From: JADJWR01 sp963847675
GTDB taxonomy: Bacteria; Pseudomonadota; Gammaproteobacteria; Burkholderiales; Burkholderiaceae_F
Length of the DNA stretch: 64,000 nt
Reading direction: 5' to 3'
Assembly: GCA_963847675.1 (NCBI GenBank)
Contig: CAWKAP010000008.1
Location: 434,001 to 498,000 of the forward strand
Shown: piece after piece, positions 9,293-17,960 of the stretch
Layout: each line of letters starts with the position of its first letter
Position numbering within the stretch: position 1 is the stretch's first letter
Translations under genes and position numbers: made by a program
The notes under the pieces: model-generated
What the model saw: the letters and a program-made list of their open reading frames with translations, nothing else
What the model was told of the DNA's origin: nothing
Database searches by the model: none

Positions 9293-10753
9293 CTACGCGT
9301 CAGCCGCCCGCGGCAACTGCAGCGTGGCGACCGTTCCGCCGTCCGGGTGGTTCGCCAGCCGCGCAGCGCCGCCGTGCAGCGCCGCGACCTCACGGACGAA
9401 CGCCAGTCCGAGCCCGGTGCCTTTCTTGCCCGTATCGGGCCGGGCGGTCGAGAAGAACTTTTCGAACACCCGTCGCTGCGCAAACGGCTGCAGCCCCGGC
9501 CCGAAGTCGTGCACCGTCAGCTCGATCTGCCGCCCTGCCTCGCGCGCGGCGATCTCGACCGTCGAATGCGCCGGCGCGAAGTCGATCGCGTTGCGCACGA
9601 GGTTCGAGATCGCCCGCTGCAGCAGGAACGCGTCGCCGCTGGCGAGCAGCGGCTCGGGGACGTCGACCTCGAAGCGCATGTGCTTGCGCTCGGCGATCGG
9701 GGCCGCCTCGGTCACTACCACGCGGACCACCTGCGCCAGCGACACCAGTTCGACTCTTTCGAGCGAGCCGCGCCGCTCGAGGTGGGTCAGTTCGAGCATC
9801 CGCTCGACCAGGTCCTGCGCCCGCGCCACCTGCTCCTCGATGTTGCCGGCAAAGCGCGCGCGCGCCGACTCCGACATCGGCTCGCGCAGCAGTTCCGCGG
9901 CGCCACGGATCGCGGCGAGCGGACTCTTGATCTCGTGCGCCAGCGTCTGCACGTACTGCTCGGCGTAGCTGCGGCCCGCGAGCGCATCGCGCGCTTCGGC
10001 CACGGAGGCGCGCAGCGCATGCGCCATCAGGCGCAGGCGCGCCGACAGCGGTCCGCCCTGCTGGCGCAGCGCACGCCACAGGTCGCCGATGAGTCCCAGC
10101 GGGCGCAGCAGCCAGATCGCCGCCAGGGCGAGCGCGGCCAGCAGGGCGCCGACCGAGATCAGCACGACCTGGACCAGCTTGGCGCGCGCGTTGGCGATGA
10201 AGGGCGCGAACGACTCGATCGGCTTGCCGACGCCGACCATGCCGACGATGTCCTCGCCGGCCTCGACGCTCACGCCGGCGCCGCGCTCGCGGATCGCCGC
10301 GCCGACGTACATCACCGCCGAGCCGGTGTCGTCGTCGTCGGCCAGCGTCGTGCGCGCGCCGTAGGCGCCGGCGAGCGTCAGGCGGACGTCGCGCCAGTCG
10401 AGATAACTCTTGCCGACGTCACGGCCGCGCGAGTCGAACAGGACGATGCCGTTGCGGTCGGTCACGTACACGTGCAGGTTCACGCGCGTCTTCTCGATGT
10501 CGAAGATGCGTGCGTACACGGGCCGCTCCGCCAGGTGGGCCAGCGTACGTTCCAGCTCGTCGGTCGGGATCACGCCGCTGAAGGTGCGCCGCTCGAGCAG
10601 CGTGGCGAGCAGCTGGGCGGTGTCGACGAGCGACTCCTCGGCCGACTCGCGGTAGCGCGGATCGATGTCGGCCGCGACGCGGTACAGCAGCAGCCCGACC
10701 GCCGCCAGATAGACGACGAAGATGCCGATGAAGACGGTGGAGCGGCGGGTCAT
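9293..10753 (-). CDS. creC: CreC-like sensor histidine kinase
   Basis: A 486-residue inner-membrane kinase. It has one helix at about residues 8-28, a periplasmic sensor region containing DPRYRESAEESLVDTAQLLA and the VNLHVYVTDRNGIVLFDS segment typical of CreC, a second helix at about 193-217, and a HAMP-like linker. The dimerisation/phosphoacceptor domain has His273 in LAHEIKSPLAA. The ATPase domain shows NLVRNAIDFA (N box), DFGPG and GTGLGLAFV. All catalytic boxes are intact. It follows the CreB-like regulator with a gap of 89 bases. E. coli CreC responds to carbon and redox conditions; the ligand here is unknown. Confidence 0.8.
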   Translation of the reverse strand: MTRRSTVFIGIFVVYLAAVGLLLYRVAADIDPRYRESAEESLVDTAQLLATLLERRTFSGVIPTDELERTLAHLAERPVYARIFDIEKTRVNLHVYVTDRNGIVLFDSRGRDVGKSYLDWRDVRLTLAGAYGARTTLADDDDTGSAVMYVGAAIRERGAGVSVEAGEDIVGMVGVGKPIESFAPFIANARAKLVQVVLISVGALLAALALAAIWLLRPLGLIGDLWRALRQQGGPLSARLRLMAHALRASVAEARDALAGRSYAEQYVQTLAHEIKSPLAAIRGAAELLREPMSESARARFAGNIEEQVARAQDLVERMLELTHLERRGSLERVELVSLAQVVRVVVTEAAPIAERKHMRFEVDVPEPLLASGDAFLLQRAISNLVRNAIDFAPAHSTVEIAAREAGRQIELTVHDFGPGLQPFAQRRVFEKFFSTARPDTGKKGTGLGLAFVREVAALHGGAARLANHPDGGTVATLQLPRAADA

Positions 10754-10828
10754 TCGGTGGCGAAGTGAACTGTGGAAGGTGCAACGCTGCCGGCCCGCTG
10801 CCGATGCGCGCCGGGTCCGTGCCGCGTT

Positions 10829-10846
10829 TCACATTTCACGTTTCAC
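10829..10846. repeat. Dispersed TTTCACGTTTCAC-type repeat, copy overlapping the creB stop
   Basis: The 18-mer TCACATTTCACGTTTCAC lies across the stop codon of the CreB-like gene, followed by another TTTTCACG unit. The identical 18-mer occurs at 55276-55293, and its near-perfect reverse complement at 55170-55187. It is built from 7-base TTTCAC(G/A) units. Confidence 0.6.
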
Positions 10847-11550
10847 TTTTCACGTCCTTCCTCGCGCAGCGAATACCCCATTCCCCGGTGCGTCACGATC
10901 GGATCCTCGTCGGGCGCGATCGCACGAAGCTTGGCGCGCAGCGTCTTCACGTGCGCGTCGACCGTGCGGTCGAAGGCGGCGCCCGGATCGTCCCAGGCAC
11001 GCTCCATCAGTTCGTCGCGCGAGTAGACGCGGCCGGGCCGTTCGACGAGCACCCTGAGCAGCCGGTACTCGATCCGCGACAAATCGAGCGCCGTGCCGTG
11101 AAAGCGGATCAGCTTGCGCTCGTCGTCGGTCTCGAATGCCGCAGGCGCGACCGGCTGCTCGGCTGCAACTACCGCGCGCTGTGCCCGGCGCAGGACCGTG
11201 CGCACGCGCGCCACCAGTTCGCGTGGCGAAAACGGCTTGGCCACGTAGTCGTCGGCGCCCATTTCGAGCCCGACCACGCGGTCGATCTCGCTGGAGCGCG
11301 CGGTGAGAAAGATCACCGGCAGCGCCGGACAGGCGCGCTGCAGCTGGCGAAACAGTTCGAACCCGTTGATGTCGGGCAGGCCGATGTCGATGATCGCCAG
11401 CGCAAAGGGCGTGTCCGACGCCGCCGCCAGCGCCGCTTCGCCGCTCGCCGCCCAGCGCGGCGAAAAGCCGTCGGTCGACAGGGCGTAGACGACGGTATCG
11501 GCGATGGCCGGCTCGTCCTCGACAAGCAGGATGTGGGGGCCTGCACTCAT
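10843..11550 (-). CDS. creB: CreB-like response regulator (OmpR family)
   Basis: A 235-residue regulator. The receiver domain (about residues 5-120) has the acidic pair in VEDEP, phosphoacceptor Asp55 in AIIDIGLPDINGF, and Lys in YVAKPFSPREL. The C-terminal winged-helix DNA-binding domain includes LSRIEYRLLRVLVERPGRVYSR and VDAHVKTLRAKLR. The start at 11550 is the canonical beginning (MSAGPHILLVEDEP); the frame is open further upstream through unrelated sequence. A 21-codon frame ends in an ATGA overlap with this start. It precedes the CreC-like kinase. The CreB identity rests on overall sequence feel, the CreC partner and the TTCAC tags nearby. Confidence 0.8.
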   Translation of the reverse strand: MSAGPHILLVEDEPAIADTVVYALSTDGFSPRWAASGEAALAAASDTPFALAIIDIGLPDINGFELFRQLQRACPALPVIFLTARSSEIDRVVGLEMGADDYVAKPFSPRELVARVRTVLRRAQRAVVAAEQPVAPAAFETDDERKLIRFHGTALDLSRIEYRLLRVLVERPGRVYSRDELMERAWDDPGAAFDRTVDAHVKTLRAKLRAIAPDEDPIVTHRGMGYSLREEGREK

Positions 11551-11612
11551 CGGACCAGGCGCTCGATCCGCTCGAAGAATTCGCCGCTGAGGCGGCTCGG
11601 CGGCGGGCTCAT
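11547..11612 (-). CDS. Possible 21-residue leader peptide before creB
   Basis: A short frame reading MSPPPSRLSGEFFERIERLV plus one Arg ends in TGA that overlaps the creB ATG (ATGA). This geometry is typical of translational coupling. It lies in the same frame as the diguanylate cyclase gene, immediately after that gene's stop, so it could also be a remnant of a longer cyclase tail or reached by read-through. No strong ribosome site is visible. I do not recognise the peptide. Confidence 0.3.
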   Translation of the reverse strand: MSPPPSRLSGEFFERIERLVR

Positions 11613-11645
11613 GGCCGCGGACGATCGCACACCACGGTCGCCGTT

Positions 11646-12845
11646 TCAGGAGGCGAGCCGCAGCGGCAGCGAGATCTGCGGCTCGCGGCCGGAAACGACG
11701 ATGCGGTTGCGCCCGCCGCGCTTGGCCTGCAGCAATGCGCGGTCGGCTGCCGCCAGCAGCTCCTGCGCACTGTCGAGTCCGTTCCAGGTCGCGATTCCGG
11801 CCGAGAACGTCTGCCTTTCGGGCACCAGCGGCTGCAGCCGCTCCACCATGTGCTCGGCCTCGTTCTCGCCGCACACCGGCAGCACGAGCGTGAACTCTTC
11901 GCCGCCGTAGCGGGCGAGCAGGTCGGTCGGCCGCAGCTGGCGCAGCCAGGCCTGTGCGGAATCGCGCAGCAGGGCATCGCCGGCCGCGTGGCCGCGGCGG
12001 TCGTTGAAGCGCTTGAAGTAATCGAGGTCGATCATCACCACCGACAGCGCGTACTTGTGCCGGCCCGCCCTCGCCATCTCCTGCGGCAGCCGCTCGTCGA
12101 GCGTGCGCCGGTTGGCCACCCCGGTCAGGCTGTCCTCCCGGGCCAGCTGGGTCAGTTGCGTCATCAGCGACGCGTTGGTCGACAGCGAGCGCCACGCCAC
12201 CAGGGTCAGCATCAGTCCGAGCGCGAGGCCCAGCGCGCCGGCCGCGAAAACGCTGATGCGCGCAACGTGATCGGCGCGTTGCTCGAGACGCGCGGCATCG
12301 TCGATGCGCGCCCGTCGCGCAACGAGCAGATCGCCAAGCGCATTGTTGATGGTCTCCAGTTCGCCTTCGGCGCCGTCCATCAGCCGGCTGCGCAGCTGCG
12401 CCGGCTCCGCCGCGGCCGCCGGGCGCTGCATCTCGCGGGCCAGCGCCAGCAGGCGCGCAGTGGCTTCGCCGGCACGTGCCAGTTCCTTGCCCGCGGTCGT
12501 CTCCGGCTCGAACTTGCGCAACGCCGCCAGCTCAGTGCTGAGCGCCTCGAGGCTGTCGACCAGATTCTGCAGGGCCGCGCTGAGCTCGCCGCTTTGCAGC
12601 GACGTATCGGCGCCGCGTCCGGCGATGCGGACCAGGTTCTGGTGGACGTGCGCCGTTGCCTGCTGCGCGTCGAGCGATCGCGCCGCCAGATCGAGGACGC
12701 TTGCGTACCGCTCGTGCAGCATCGCATCTTCGCGTGCCGCGCCGAGCGCGAACAGGCCGCCTGCCAGAAGCAGCAGGATCGCCGTAACGATCAGGCCGTT
12801 CCTTGCCCACCTGCCTCGTGCCGACGAGAAAGGCATCAGCGCCAA
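11646..12845 (-). CDS. Diguanylate cyclase (GGDEF) with N-terminal periplasmic four-helix sensor region
   Basis: A 399-residue membrane protein. A helix at about residues 17-37 leads to a helical periplasmic region (about 38-190) like methyl-accepting-type four-helix sensors. A second helix spans about 196-217, and a C-terminal GGDEF domain begins at about 235 (DSLTGVANRRTLDERL). The active-site signature is GGEEF at 314-318, competent for making cyclic di-GMP. An inhibitory I-site RPTD at 305-308, five residues upstream, indicates product feedback. It is the first gene of the minus-strand block leading into creB, with about 95 bases between them. Whether it belongs to the sorting system is inference from position. 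Confidence 0.9.
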   Translation of the reverse strand: MALMPFSSARGRWARNGLIVTAILLLLAGGLFALGAAREDAMLHERYASVLDLAARSLDAQQATAHVHQNLVRIAGRGADTSLQSGELSAALQNLVDSLEALSTELAALRKFEPETTAGKELARAGEATARLLALAREMQRPAAAAEPAQLRSRLMDGAEGELETINNALGDLLVARRARIDDAARLEQRADHVARISVFAAGALGLALGLMLTLVAWRSLSTNASLMTQLTQLAREDSLTGVANRRTLDERLPQEMARAGRHKYALSVVMIDLDYFKRFNDRRGHAAGDALLRDSAQAWLRQLRPTDLLARYGGEEFTLVLPVCGENEAEHMVERLQPLVPERQTFSAGIATWNGLDSAQELLAAADRALLQAKRGGRNRIVVSGREPQISLPLRLAS

Positions 12846-12936
12846 CTGCGCTCCCTGTTCCTGCGGCCGCCCAGTCAGCCTGGCGACCCGCCGCGCCCGA
12901 TTAGCGGCAGCGTTGAGATAATAACGATGTAAGCAT

Positions 12937-13278
12937 TTACACGCCCCAGGTCACATCGACGCGCTTGCGTTCGGCGGCCCGCAGCATTTCGAGCAGCGGG
13001 TGGGCCCGCTGGCCGAGGGTGATCGCTTGCGCCGCTTCATCCGCGGCAGCTTCGCCGCGCCGCTGTGCCGCCTCGGACGCTTCGCGGGCCTGCCTGATCT
13101 GCGCCTTCTCCTCCTCGACCGCCGCTGTCAGTCTCGCAAGGGCGTCGGCAATCTGCTCGGCGCTGATCACGCCGCGCGGGGAGTCCTGCTTGCCGATGAT
13201 CGCCAGCAGGCGGCGTGCGGTCTCGGCGAACATGAAGATCTCGCCGGCGGCTTTAGAACGGAACACGACGAGGGCCAT
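12937..13278 (-). CDS. DUF1840 domain-containing protein
   Basis: A 113-residue protein beginning MALVVFRSKAAGEIFMFAETARRLLAIIGK, the conserved opening of the betaproteobacterial DUF1840 family. A charged helical stretch rich in Glu and Ala follows, then a C-terminal block with RAHPLLEMLRAAERKRVDVTWGV. No enzymatic motif is visible and the function is unknown. It is divergent from the bTHX gene, with about 95 bases between them that must hold both promoters. Confidence 0.85.
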   Translation of the reverse strand: MALVVFRSKAAGEIFMFAETARRLLAIIGKQDSPRGVISAEQIADALARLTAAVEEEKAQIRQAREASEAAQRRGEAAADEAAQAITLGQRAHPLLEMLRAAERKRVDVTWGV

Positions 13279-13372
13279 GGCATGCTCGACGACGGTATAT
13301 GTGACGCAAGTCTAGTGTCCTGCGGGCGCCGATATACTTGCTGCCCTCCAGAAAGCAACCAACGGAGCCATC

Positions 13373-13504
13373 ATGGGCAAGGGTGACCGGCGCACGCGGC
13401 GCGGCAAGATCTACAACGGCAGCTACGGCAAGACCCGCCCGAATCGGGTCAAGCAGAAGGAGGATGCCGCGGCCAAGGCGGCTGCGCGCACCCGCAGCAA
13501 GTAG
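13373..13504 (+). CDS. Small ribosomal subunit protein bTHX
   Basis: A 43-residue, very basic protein that starts MGKGDRRTRRGKIYNGSYG and continues KTRPNRVKQ before an Ala/Lys-rich end. This is the signature of the Thx peptide that binds the top of the 30S head. It is monocistronic: an ATG with AACGGAG upstream starts it, and a rho-independent terminator follows 19 bases after the stop. Length is normal for betaproteobacterial members, which have an extended tail. Confidence 0.9.
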   Translation: MGKGDRRTRRGKIYNGSYGKTRPNRVKQKEDAAAKAAARTRSK

Positions 13505-13522
13505 GCCGGTCGCTTGTCGCGC

Positions 13523-13547
13523 AAAGCCGGGGCAGCCCGGCTTTTTT
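13523..13547 (+). terminator. Rho-independent terminator after bTHX
   Basis: A stem AGCCGGG / CCCGGCT (seven perfect pairs) with a GCAG loop is followed by a run of six T. It ends five bases before the GTG of the lipoprotein gene. Confidence 0.9.
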
Positions 13548-13551
13548 CGTC

Positions 13552-14118
13552 GTGAAGCCGTTTCGAATCGTCCTCGCGGCGACCTGCGTGGTGCTGATCG
13601 CCGCCTGCAGCCCGCGCTTCAACTGGCGCGAGTACCGGCAGCCGGACGCAGGGTACGTGGTGGCGCTGCCGGACAAGGCGCAGGAAGTCACGCGCGGGAT
13701 CGCGTTCGAGCACCCGGGCGGACCGGTGCGCGCCGAGATGTCGATGCTGTCGACCGGCGTCGGGGCGTCGCTGTTCGCGGTGGGCAGCGTGCGGCTGCCG
13801 CCGTTCGCAGTCGACTCGCCGGCCGCGCTGGCAGTCACGGTGGCGTGGTTCAGCGACGGGCTGCTGCGCAACGTCAAGGCGGGGCCGGTCGAGCCCATCG
13901 ACGCCGGCGCCCCGGCGGGCCTCGGCGCGCGAACGCTGCGCGCCGCGCGGTCGATCGAGGCATCAGGTACGGCCGGCGGCGGCCGGCCGGCGCGACTTGC
14001 AGTGCGCCTGTACGTGGTCGATGATCGCCTCTTCCAGCTCGTCGCGCTCGGCGCGGAGGGCGAAATTCCGCCACAGGCGCTGGAGACGTTCTTCGACTCG
14101 TTCCGTCTCGCGCCCTGA
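13552..14118 (+). CDS. Putative lipoprotein of unknown function
   Basis: A 188-residue protein. The first 19 residues form a lipoprotein signal with the lipobox LIAAC, so it should be lipid-anchored in the outer or inner membrane. The body (YVVALPDKAQEVTR, MSMLSTGVGASLFAVGSVRLP, ALETFFDSFRL) resembles small hypothetical proteins with a single alpha/beta domain ending in an FFDSF-type motif. The GTG start lies only five bases after the terminator of the preceding gene, so it needs its own promoter or escapes by read-through. No function can be assigned. Confidence 0.7.
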   Translation: MKPFRIVLAATCVVLIAACSPRFNWREYRQPDAGYVVALPDKAQEVTRGIAFEHPGGPVRAEMSMLSTGVGASLFAVGSVRLPPFAVDSPAALAVTVAWFSDGLLRNVKAGPVEPIDAGAPAGLGARTLRAARSIEASGTAGGGRPARLAVRLYVVDDRLFQLVALGAEGEIPPQALETFFDSFRLAP

Positions 14119-14201
14119 CCGGCGCCCGCGGGCCGGCACGCGGAACGCAGCCGCTCACCACGGGCGGCCCGCCGTGACATGTATTCGCAACGGAGGACTG
14201 A

Positions 14202-15539
14202 ATGAAGCTCGACAATCCGCTCACCGGCACGATGGTCTCGCTCGACGAGTGGTGGATGCCATTCACCGCCAACCGGCAGTTCAAGGCGGCACCCCGGCTG
14301 CTGGCGAAGGCCGACGGCATGTACTACTGGACGCCGGACGGCCGCCAGATCCTCGACGGCACGGCCGGGCTGTGGTGCGTCAATGCCGGGCACAACCGCA
14401 AGCCGATCGTCGAGGCGGTCCAGAAGCAGGCGGCGACGATGGACTTTGCGCCGCCGTTCCAGGTCGGCCATCCGGTGGCCTTCGAGGCCGCCACCACGGT
14501 GGCCAACGTGGCCCCGGCGGGGATGGGCCATGTGTTCTTCGTCAACTCCGGATCGGAAGCCGCGGACACGGCGATCAAGATGGCGCTCGCCTATCACCGC
14601 GCGCGCGGCGAACCGAGCCGGCGCATCATCATCGGCCGCGAGCGCGGCTACCACGGCGTCAATATCGGCGGCACGATGGCCGGCGGCATTCCCGGCAACC
14701 GCAAGGTCTGGCCGGCGATGATGGCCGGCGTCGACCACATCCGCTCGACCCACGATCTCGCCCGTAACGCCTTTTCGCGCGGCCAGCCCGCGCACGGCGC
14801 CGAGTTCGCGGACGAGTTGGACCGGCTGATCGCGTTCCACGACGCCAGCAACATCGCGGCGGTGATCGTCGAGCCGATGGGCGGCAGCGCCGGCGTGCTG
14901 ATCCCGCCGCAGGGCTACCTGGAGAAGCTCGCCGCCTCCTGCCGCAAGCACGGCATCCTGCTGATATTCGACGAGGTGATCACCGGCTTCGGCCGGCTCG
15001 GGGCGCCCTTCGCGGCCCACCACTTCGGCATCACGCCGGACATCCTGACCTGCGCCAAGGCGATCAACAATGCCGCCGTGCCGCTCGGCGCGGTGCTCGC
15101 CAGCGACGCGGTGCACGACGCGATCGTCAACGGCTCCCCGGAGGGCGCGATCGAGTTCCTGCACGGCTACACCTACTCCGGTCACCCGCTGGCCTGCGCG
15201 GCCGTGGTGGCAACGCAGAAGCTCTACGCGGAGGAGAAGCTCTTCGACCGCGCGCGCGACCTTGCGCCCTTCTGGGAGCAGGCGCTGCACTCGCTCAAGG
15301 ATGCGCGACACGTGATCGACATCCGCAATCTGGGGCTGGTCGGCGGCATCGAGCTCGAGCCGCGCGCCGGAGCGCCGGCGCGGCGCGGGCTCGAGGCGCA
15401 TGTCAGGTGCTTCGAGTCCGGTGCGCTGGTGCGCTTCACCGGCGACATCCTGGCCATGAGCCCGCCGCTCGTCATCGAGAAGCCGCAGATCGAGCAGCTG
15501 GTCGAGACGATCCGCGAGACGCTGAAGAAGATCGACTGA
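14202..15539 (+). CDS. Omega-amino acid:pyruvate aminotransferase (class III, beta-alanine type)
   Basis: A 445-residue PLP-dependent class III transaminase. It shows the N-terminal WWMPFTANRQFK motif typical of omega-amino acid:pyruvate transaminases, NSGSEAADTAIKMAL for phosphate binding, the IVEPMGGSAGV block, the Asp in LIFDEVITGFGR that contacts the PLP ring nitrogen, and the Schiff-base Lys in TCAKAINNAAVPLG. The likely reaction is beta-alanine plus pyruvate giving malonate semialdehyde plus alanine. The MmsA gene two genes downstream would oxidise that product, so the pair forms a beta-alanine or related amine degradation route. Confidence 0.9.
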   Translation: MKLDNPLTGTMVSLDEWWMPFTANRQFKAAPRLLAKADGMYYWTPDGRQILDGTAGLWCVNAGHNRKPIVEAVQKQAATMDFAPPFQVGHPVAFEAATTVANVAPAGMGHVFFVNSGSEAADTAIKMALAYHRARGEPSRRIIIGRERGYHGVNIGGTMAGGIPGNRKVWPAMMAGVDHIRSTHDLARNAFSRGQPAHGAEFADELDRLIAFHDASNIAAVIVEPMGGSAGVLIPPQGYLEKLAASCRKHGILLIFDEVITGFGRLGAPFAAHHFGITPDILTCAKAINNAAVPLGAVLASDAVHDAIVNGSPEGAIEFLHGYTYSGHPLACAAVVATQKLYAEEKLFDRARDLAPFWEQALHSLKDARHVIDIRNLGLVGGIELEPRAGAPARRGLEAHVRCFESGALVRFTGDILAMSPPLVIEKPQIEQLVETIRETLKKID

Positions 15540-15785
15540 CGCCGCGCTCCGGCGCGCGATCGCCGGGGCGTTGCGCCCTGGCGGGTGCCGCGCATCGCCT
15601 GCATCGGCGCTGGCGCCCGGCGCCGCGCAGGAGCAGACTTTCCCTGCTGCGGCCGCCACCGAGAGGATCGACGTTCGGGGCCCGGCGGGAGCAGTGGGGC
15701 GCGACTGCCGCGCCTGCCTGCGGACCCGGCGACACCCGGTGAGCCTTGCCTTCGGGCGGCCTGGCGCAACTTCAGGGAGGCTGCC

Positions 15786-16268
15786 ATGTCAATGCCATCG
15801 CGTCTTTCGAACTATCTGCTCCGCCGCGGCATCCGCTATGAGGTGATGTCGCACACGCACAGCCACAGCAGTGCCGAAACGGCCCGTACCGCGCATGTTC
15901 CGCCGCACCAGCTCGCCAAGTCGGTCGTGCTCGAGGACGACGACGGAGGCTGCGTGATGGCGGTCGTGCCGGCGGATGCGCGGGTCAATGTCGGGCTGCT
16001 GGGACGCATGCTCGGCCGCGACTCGCTGCACCTGTCCGACGAGCAGCGACTGTGCGAACTGTTCCCCGACTGCGACCGCGGCGCCGTGCCGGCAGTCGGA
16101 ATGGCCTGGGGAATGGACACGATCGTCGACGATGCGCTCGAGCAGAACGCCGAGCTGTTCATCGAGGCCGGCGATCACGACATGCTGATCAGGATGTCGC
16201 AGCAGCAGTTCCGCGAACTGATGCGCGACGTACAGCACGCCGGAATCTGCCGGGCGACGCCACATTGA
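15786..16268 (+). CDS. YbaK/ProX-domain protein (aminoacyl-tRNA deacylase-like)
   Basis: A 160-residue single-domain protein of the YbaK family, whose members hydrolyse misacylated tRNAs in trans. Visible family features are AKSVVLEDDDGGCVMAVVPAD with the conserved Lys, and the C-terminal GMAWGMDTIVDD and LFIEAGDHDMLIRMS segments. The start at 15786 was chosen over upstream in-frame positions because MSMPSRLSNYLLRRGI is the usual opening and a GGGAGG ribosome site precedes it. It lies between the transaminase and mmsA genes but is probably functionally separate. Substrate tRNA cannot be told from the sequence. Confidence 0.85.
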   Translation: MSMPSRLSNYLLRRGIRYEVMSHTHSHSSAETARTAHVPPHQLAKSVVLEDDDGGCVMAVVPADARVNVGLLGRMLGRDSLHLSDEQRLCELFPDCDRGAVPAVGMAWGMDTIVDDALEQNAELFIEAGDHDMLIRMSQQQFRELMRDVQHAGICRATPH

Positions 16269-16442
16269 TCGCGGCGCCGCTGCGCGGACAGCGGCCAGGC
16301 GCCCGCAGCCGCTGCCCGCCCGCTGGCGTGCAATGCGTAGCGCTTCCTCGGCGCGAGGCGGCCGACGGCACACGGCGTGAATTCGCGTCGGCGTTTGCAG
16401 GCAGAATCGACAGCCTGCAGCAGTGAAGGCAAGGAGACCGCC

Positions 16443-17957
16443 ATGGGCAAGAACGAAAGCGCACTGAACGACATCACCCACTGGATCGGCGGCCGGCGGG
16501 CCGGCGGCCCCCCGTCGCGGACCAGCGAAGTCTTCAACCCGGCGACCGGCGAGGTCAGCGGCCTGGTGCGGCTCGCCGATGCGGCAACCGTCGATGCTGC
16601 CGTGCAGGCGGCCAGGGCCGCTTTCCCCGCCTGGGCCGACACGCCGCTGCTGAGGCGCGCGCGCGTGATGTTCAGGTTCAAGGAGCTGCTGGAGAAACAT
16701 CACGACGAACTGGCGCGGCTGATCACCCTCGAGCACGGCAAGGTGTTCGACGACGCCAAGGGCGAAGTGGTGCGCGGCATCGAGGTCGTCGAGTTCGCCA
16801 CCGGCATCCCGCACCTGATGAAGGGCGAGTACTCGGAGCAGGTCTCCACCGGCATCGACCAGTTTTCGCTGCGCCAGCCGCTCGGCGTCTGCGCCGGCAT
16901 CACGCCGTTCAACTTCCCGTGCATGGTGCCGATGTGGATGTTCCCGATCGCGATCGCATGCGGCAATTCGTTCGTGCTCAAGCCGAGCGAGCGCGACCCG
17001 TCGCCGTCGCTGCTGATGGCCGAGCTTCTCAAGCAGGCCGGACTGCCGGACGGCGTGTTCAACGTCGTGCAGGGCGACAAGGAAGCCGTCGACGCGCTGC
17101 TCACGCACCCGGACGTCGCCGCAGTGAGCTTCGTGGGCTCGACGCCGATCGCCGAGTACATCCACAACGAAGGCGGCCGCCACGGCAAGCGCGTGCAGGC
17201 GCTCGGCGGTGCCAAGAACCACATGGTGGTGATGCCCGATGCCGATCTCGACCAGGCCGTCGACGCGCTGATCGGCTCGGCCTACGGTTCGGCCGGCGAG
17301 CGCTGCATGGCGATTTCGGTGGCGGTGGCGGTGGGCCGCATAGCCGACGAACTGGTCAACCGCCTGAAGCCGCGCGTCGAGCGGCTCAAGATCGGCGACG
17401 GCATGGAAAAGAATTCCGAGATGGGGCCTCTCGTCACCGCCACCCATCACGCGAAGGTCAAGGGCTACGTCGACCTCGGCGTCGATGAGGGCGCGAAGCT
17501 GGTCGTCGATGGCCGTGGCTTCAAGGCCGCGGGGCGCGACAAGGGCTTCTTCCTCGGCGGCTGCCTGTTCGACGACGTGCAGCCCGGCATGCGCATCTAC
17601 AGGGAGGAGATCTTCGGGCCCGTGCTCAGCGTCGTGCGCGTGCCGGATTTCGCCGCCGCGGTCGACCTCGTCAACGCGCATGAATATGGCAACGGCGTGG
17701 CGCTGTTCACCGCCGACGGCAACACCGCGCGCGAGTTCTCCCGCCGCATCAAGGTCGGCATGATCGGCATCAACGTGCCGATACCGGTGCCGATGGCGTT
17801 CTATTCGTTCGGCGGCTGGAAGAAGAGCCTGTTCGGCGACACGCACGCTTACGGCATGGAAGGCGTGCGCTTCTACACCCGGTACAAGGCGGTGATGCAG
17901 CGCTGGCCGGGCTCGATCGGCAAGGGCGCCGAGTTCGTGATGCCGACGGCGAAATAG
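16443..17957 (+). CDS. mmsA: CoA-acylating methylmalonate-semialdehyde / malonate-semialdehyde dehydrogenase
   Basis: A 504-residue aldehyde dehydrogenase superfamily member. The block CAGITPFNFPCMVPMWMFP is diagnostic for the CoA-acylating MmsA branch. The nucleotide-binding stretch VSFVGSTPIAEYI and the catalytic Cys in GSAGERCMAIS are present. It converts malonate semialdehyde or methylmalonate semialdehyde with CoA and NAD+ to acetyl-CoA or propionyl-CoA plus CO2. A strong ribosome site (AAGGAGA) precedes the ATG at 16443. It fits with the transaminase upstream for beta-alanine or valine/thymine breakdown. Confidence 0.93.
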   Translation: MGKNESALNDITHWIGGRRAGGPPSRTSEVFNPATGEVSGLVRLADAATVDAAVQAARAAFPAWADTPLLRRARVMFRFKELLEKHHDELARLITLEHGKVFDDAKGEVVRGIEVVEFATGIPHLMKGEYSEQVSTGIDQFSLRQPLGVCAGITPFNFPCMVPMWMFPIAIACGNSFVLKPSERDPSPSLLMAELLKQAGLPDGVFNVVQGDKEAVDALLTHPDVAAVSFVGSTPIAEYIHNEGGRHGKRVQALGGAKNHMVVMPDADLDQAVDALIGSAYGSAGERCMAISVAVAVGRIADELVNRLKPRVERLKIGDGMEKNSEMGPLVTATHHAKVKGYVDLGVDEGAKLVVDGRGFKAAGRDKGFFLGGCLFDDVQPGMRIYREEIFGPVLSVVRVPDFAAAVDLVNAHEYGNGVALFTADGNTAREFSRRIKVGMIGINVPIPVPMAFYSFGGWKKSLFGDTHAYGMEGVRFYTRYKAVMQRWPGSIGKGAEFVMPTAK

Positions 17958-17960
17958 GAC

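Noticed and set aside
10843..12195. 450-residue form of the CreB-like regulator
   Set aside because: The N-terminal half is an out-of-frame reading of the diguanylate cyclase gene; the receiver domain starts at 11550.
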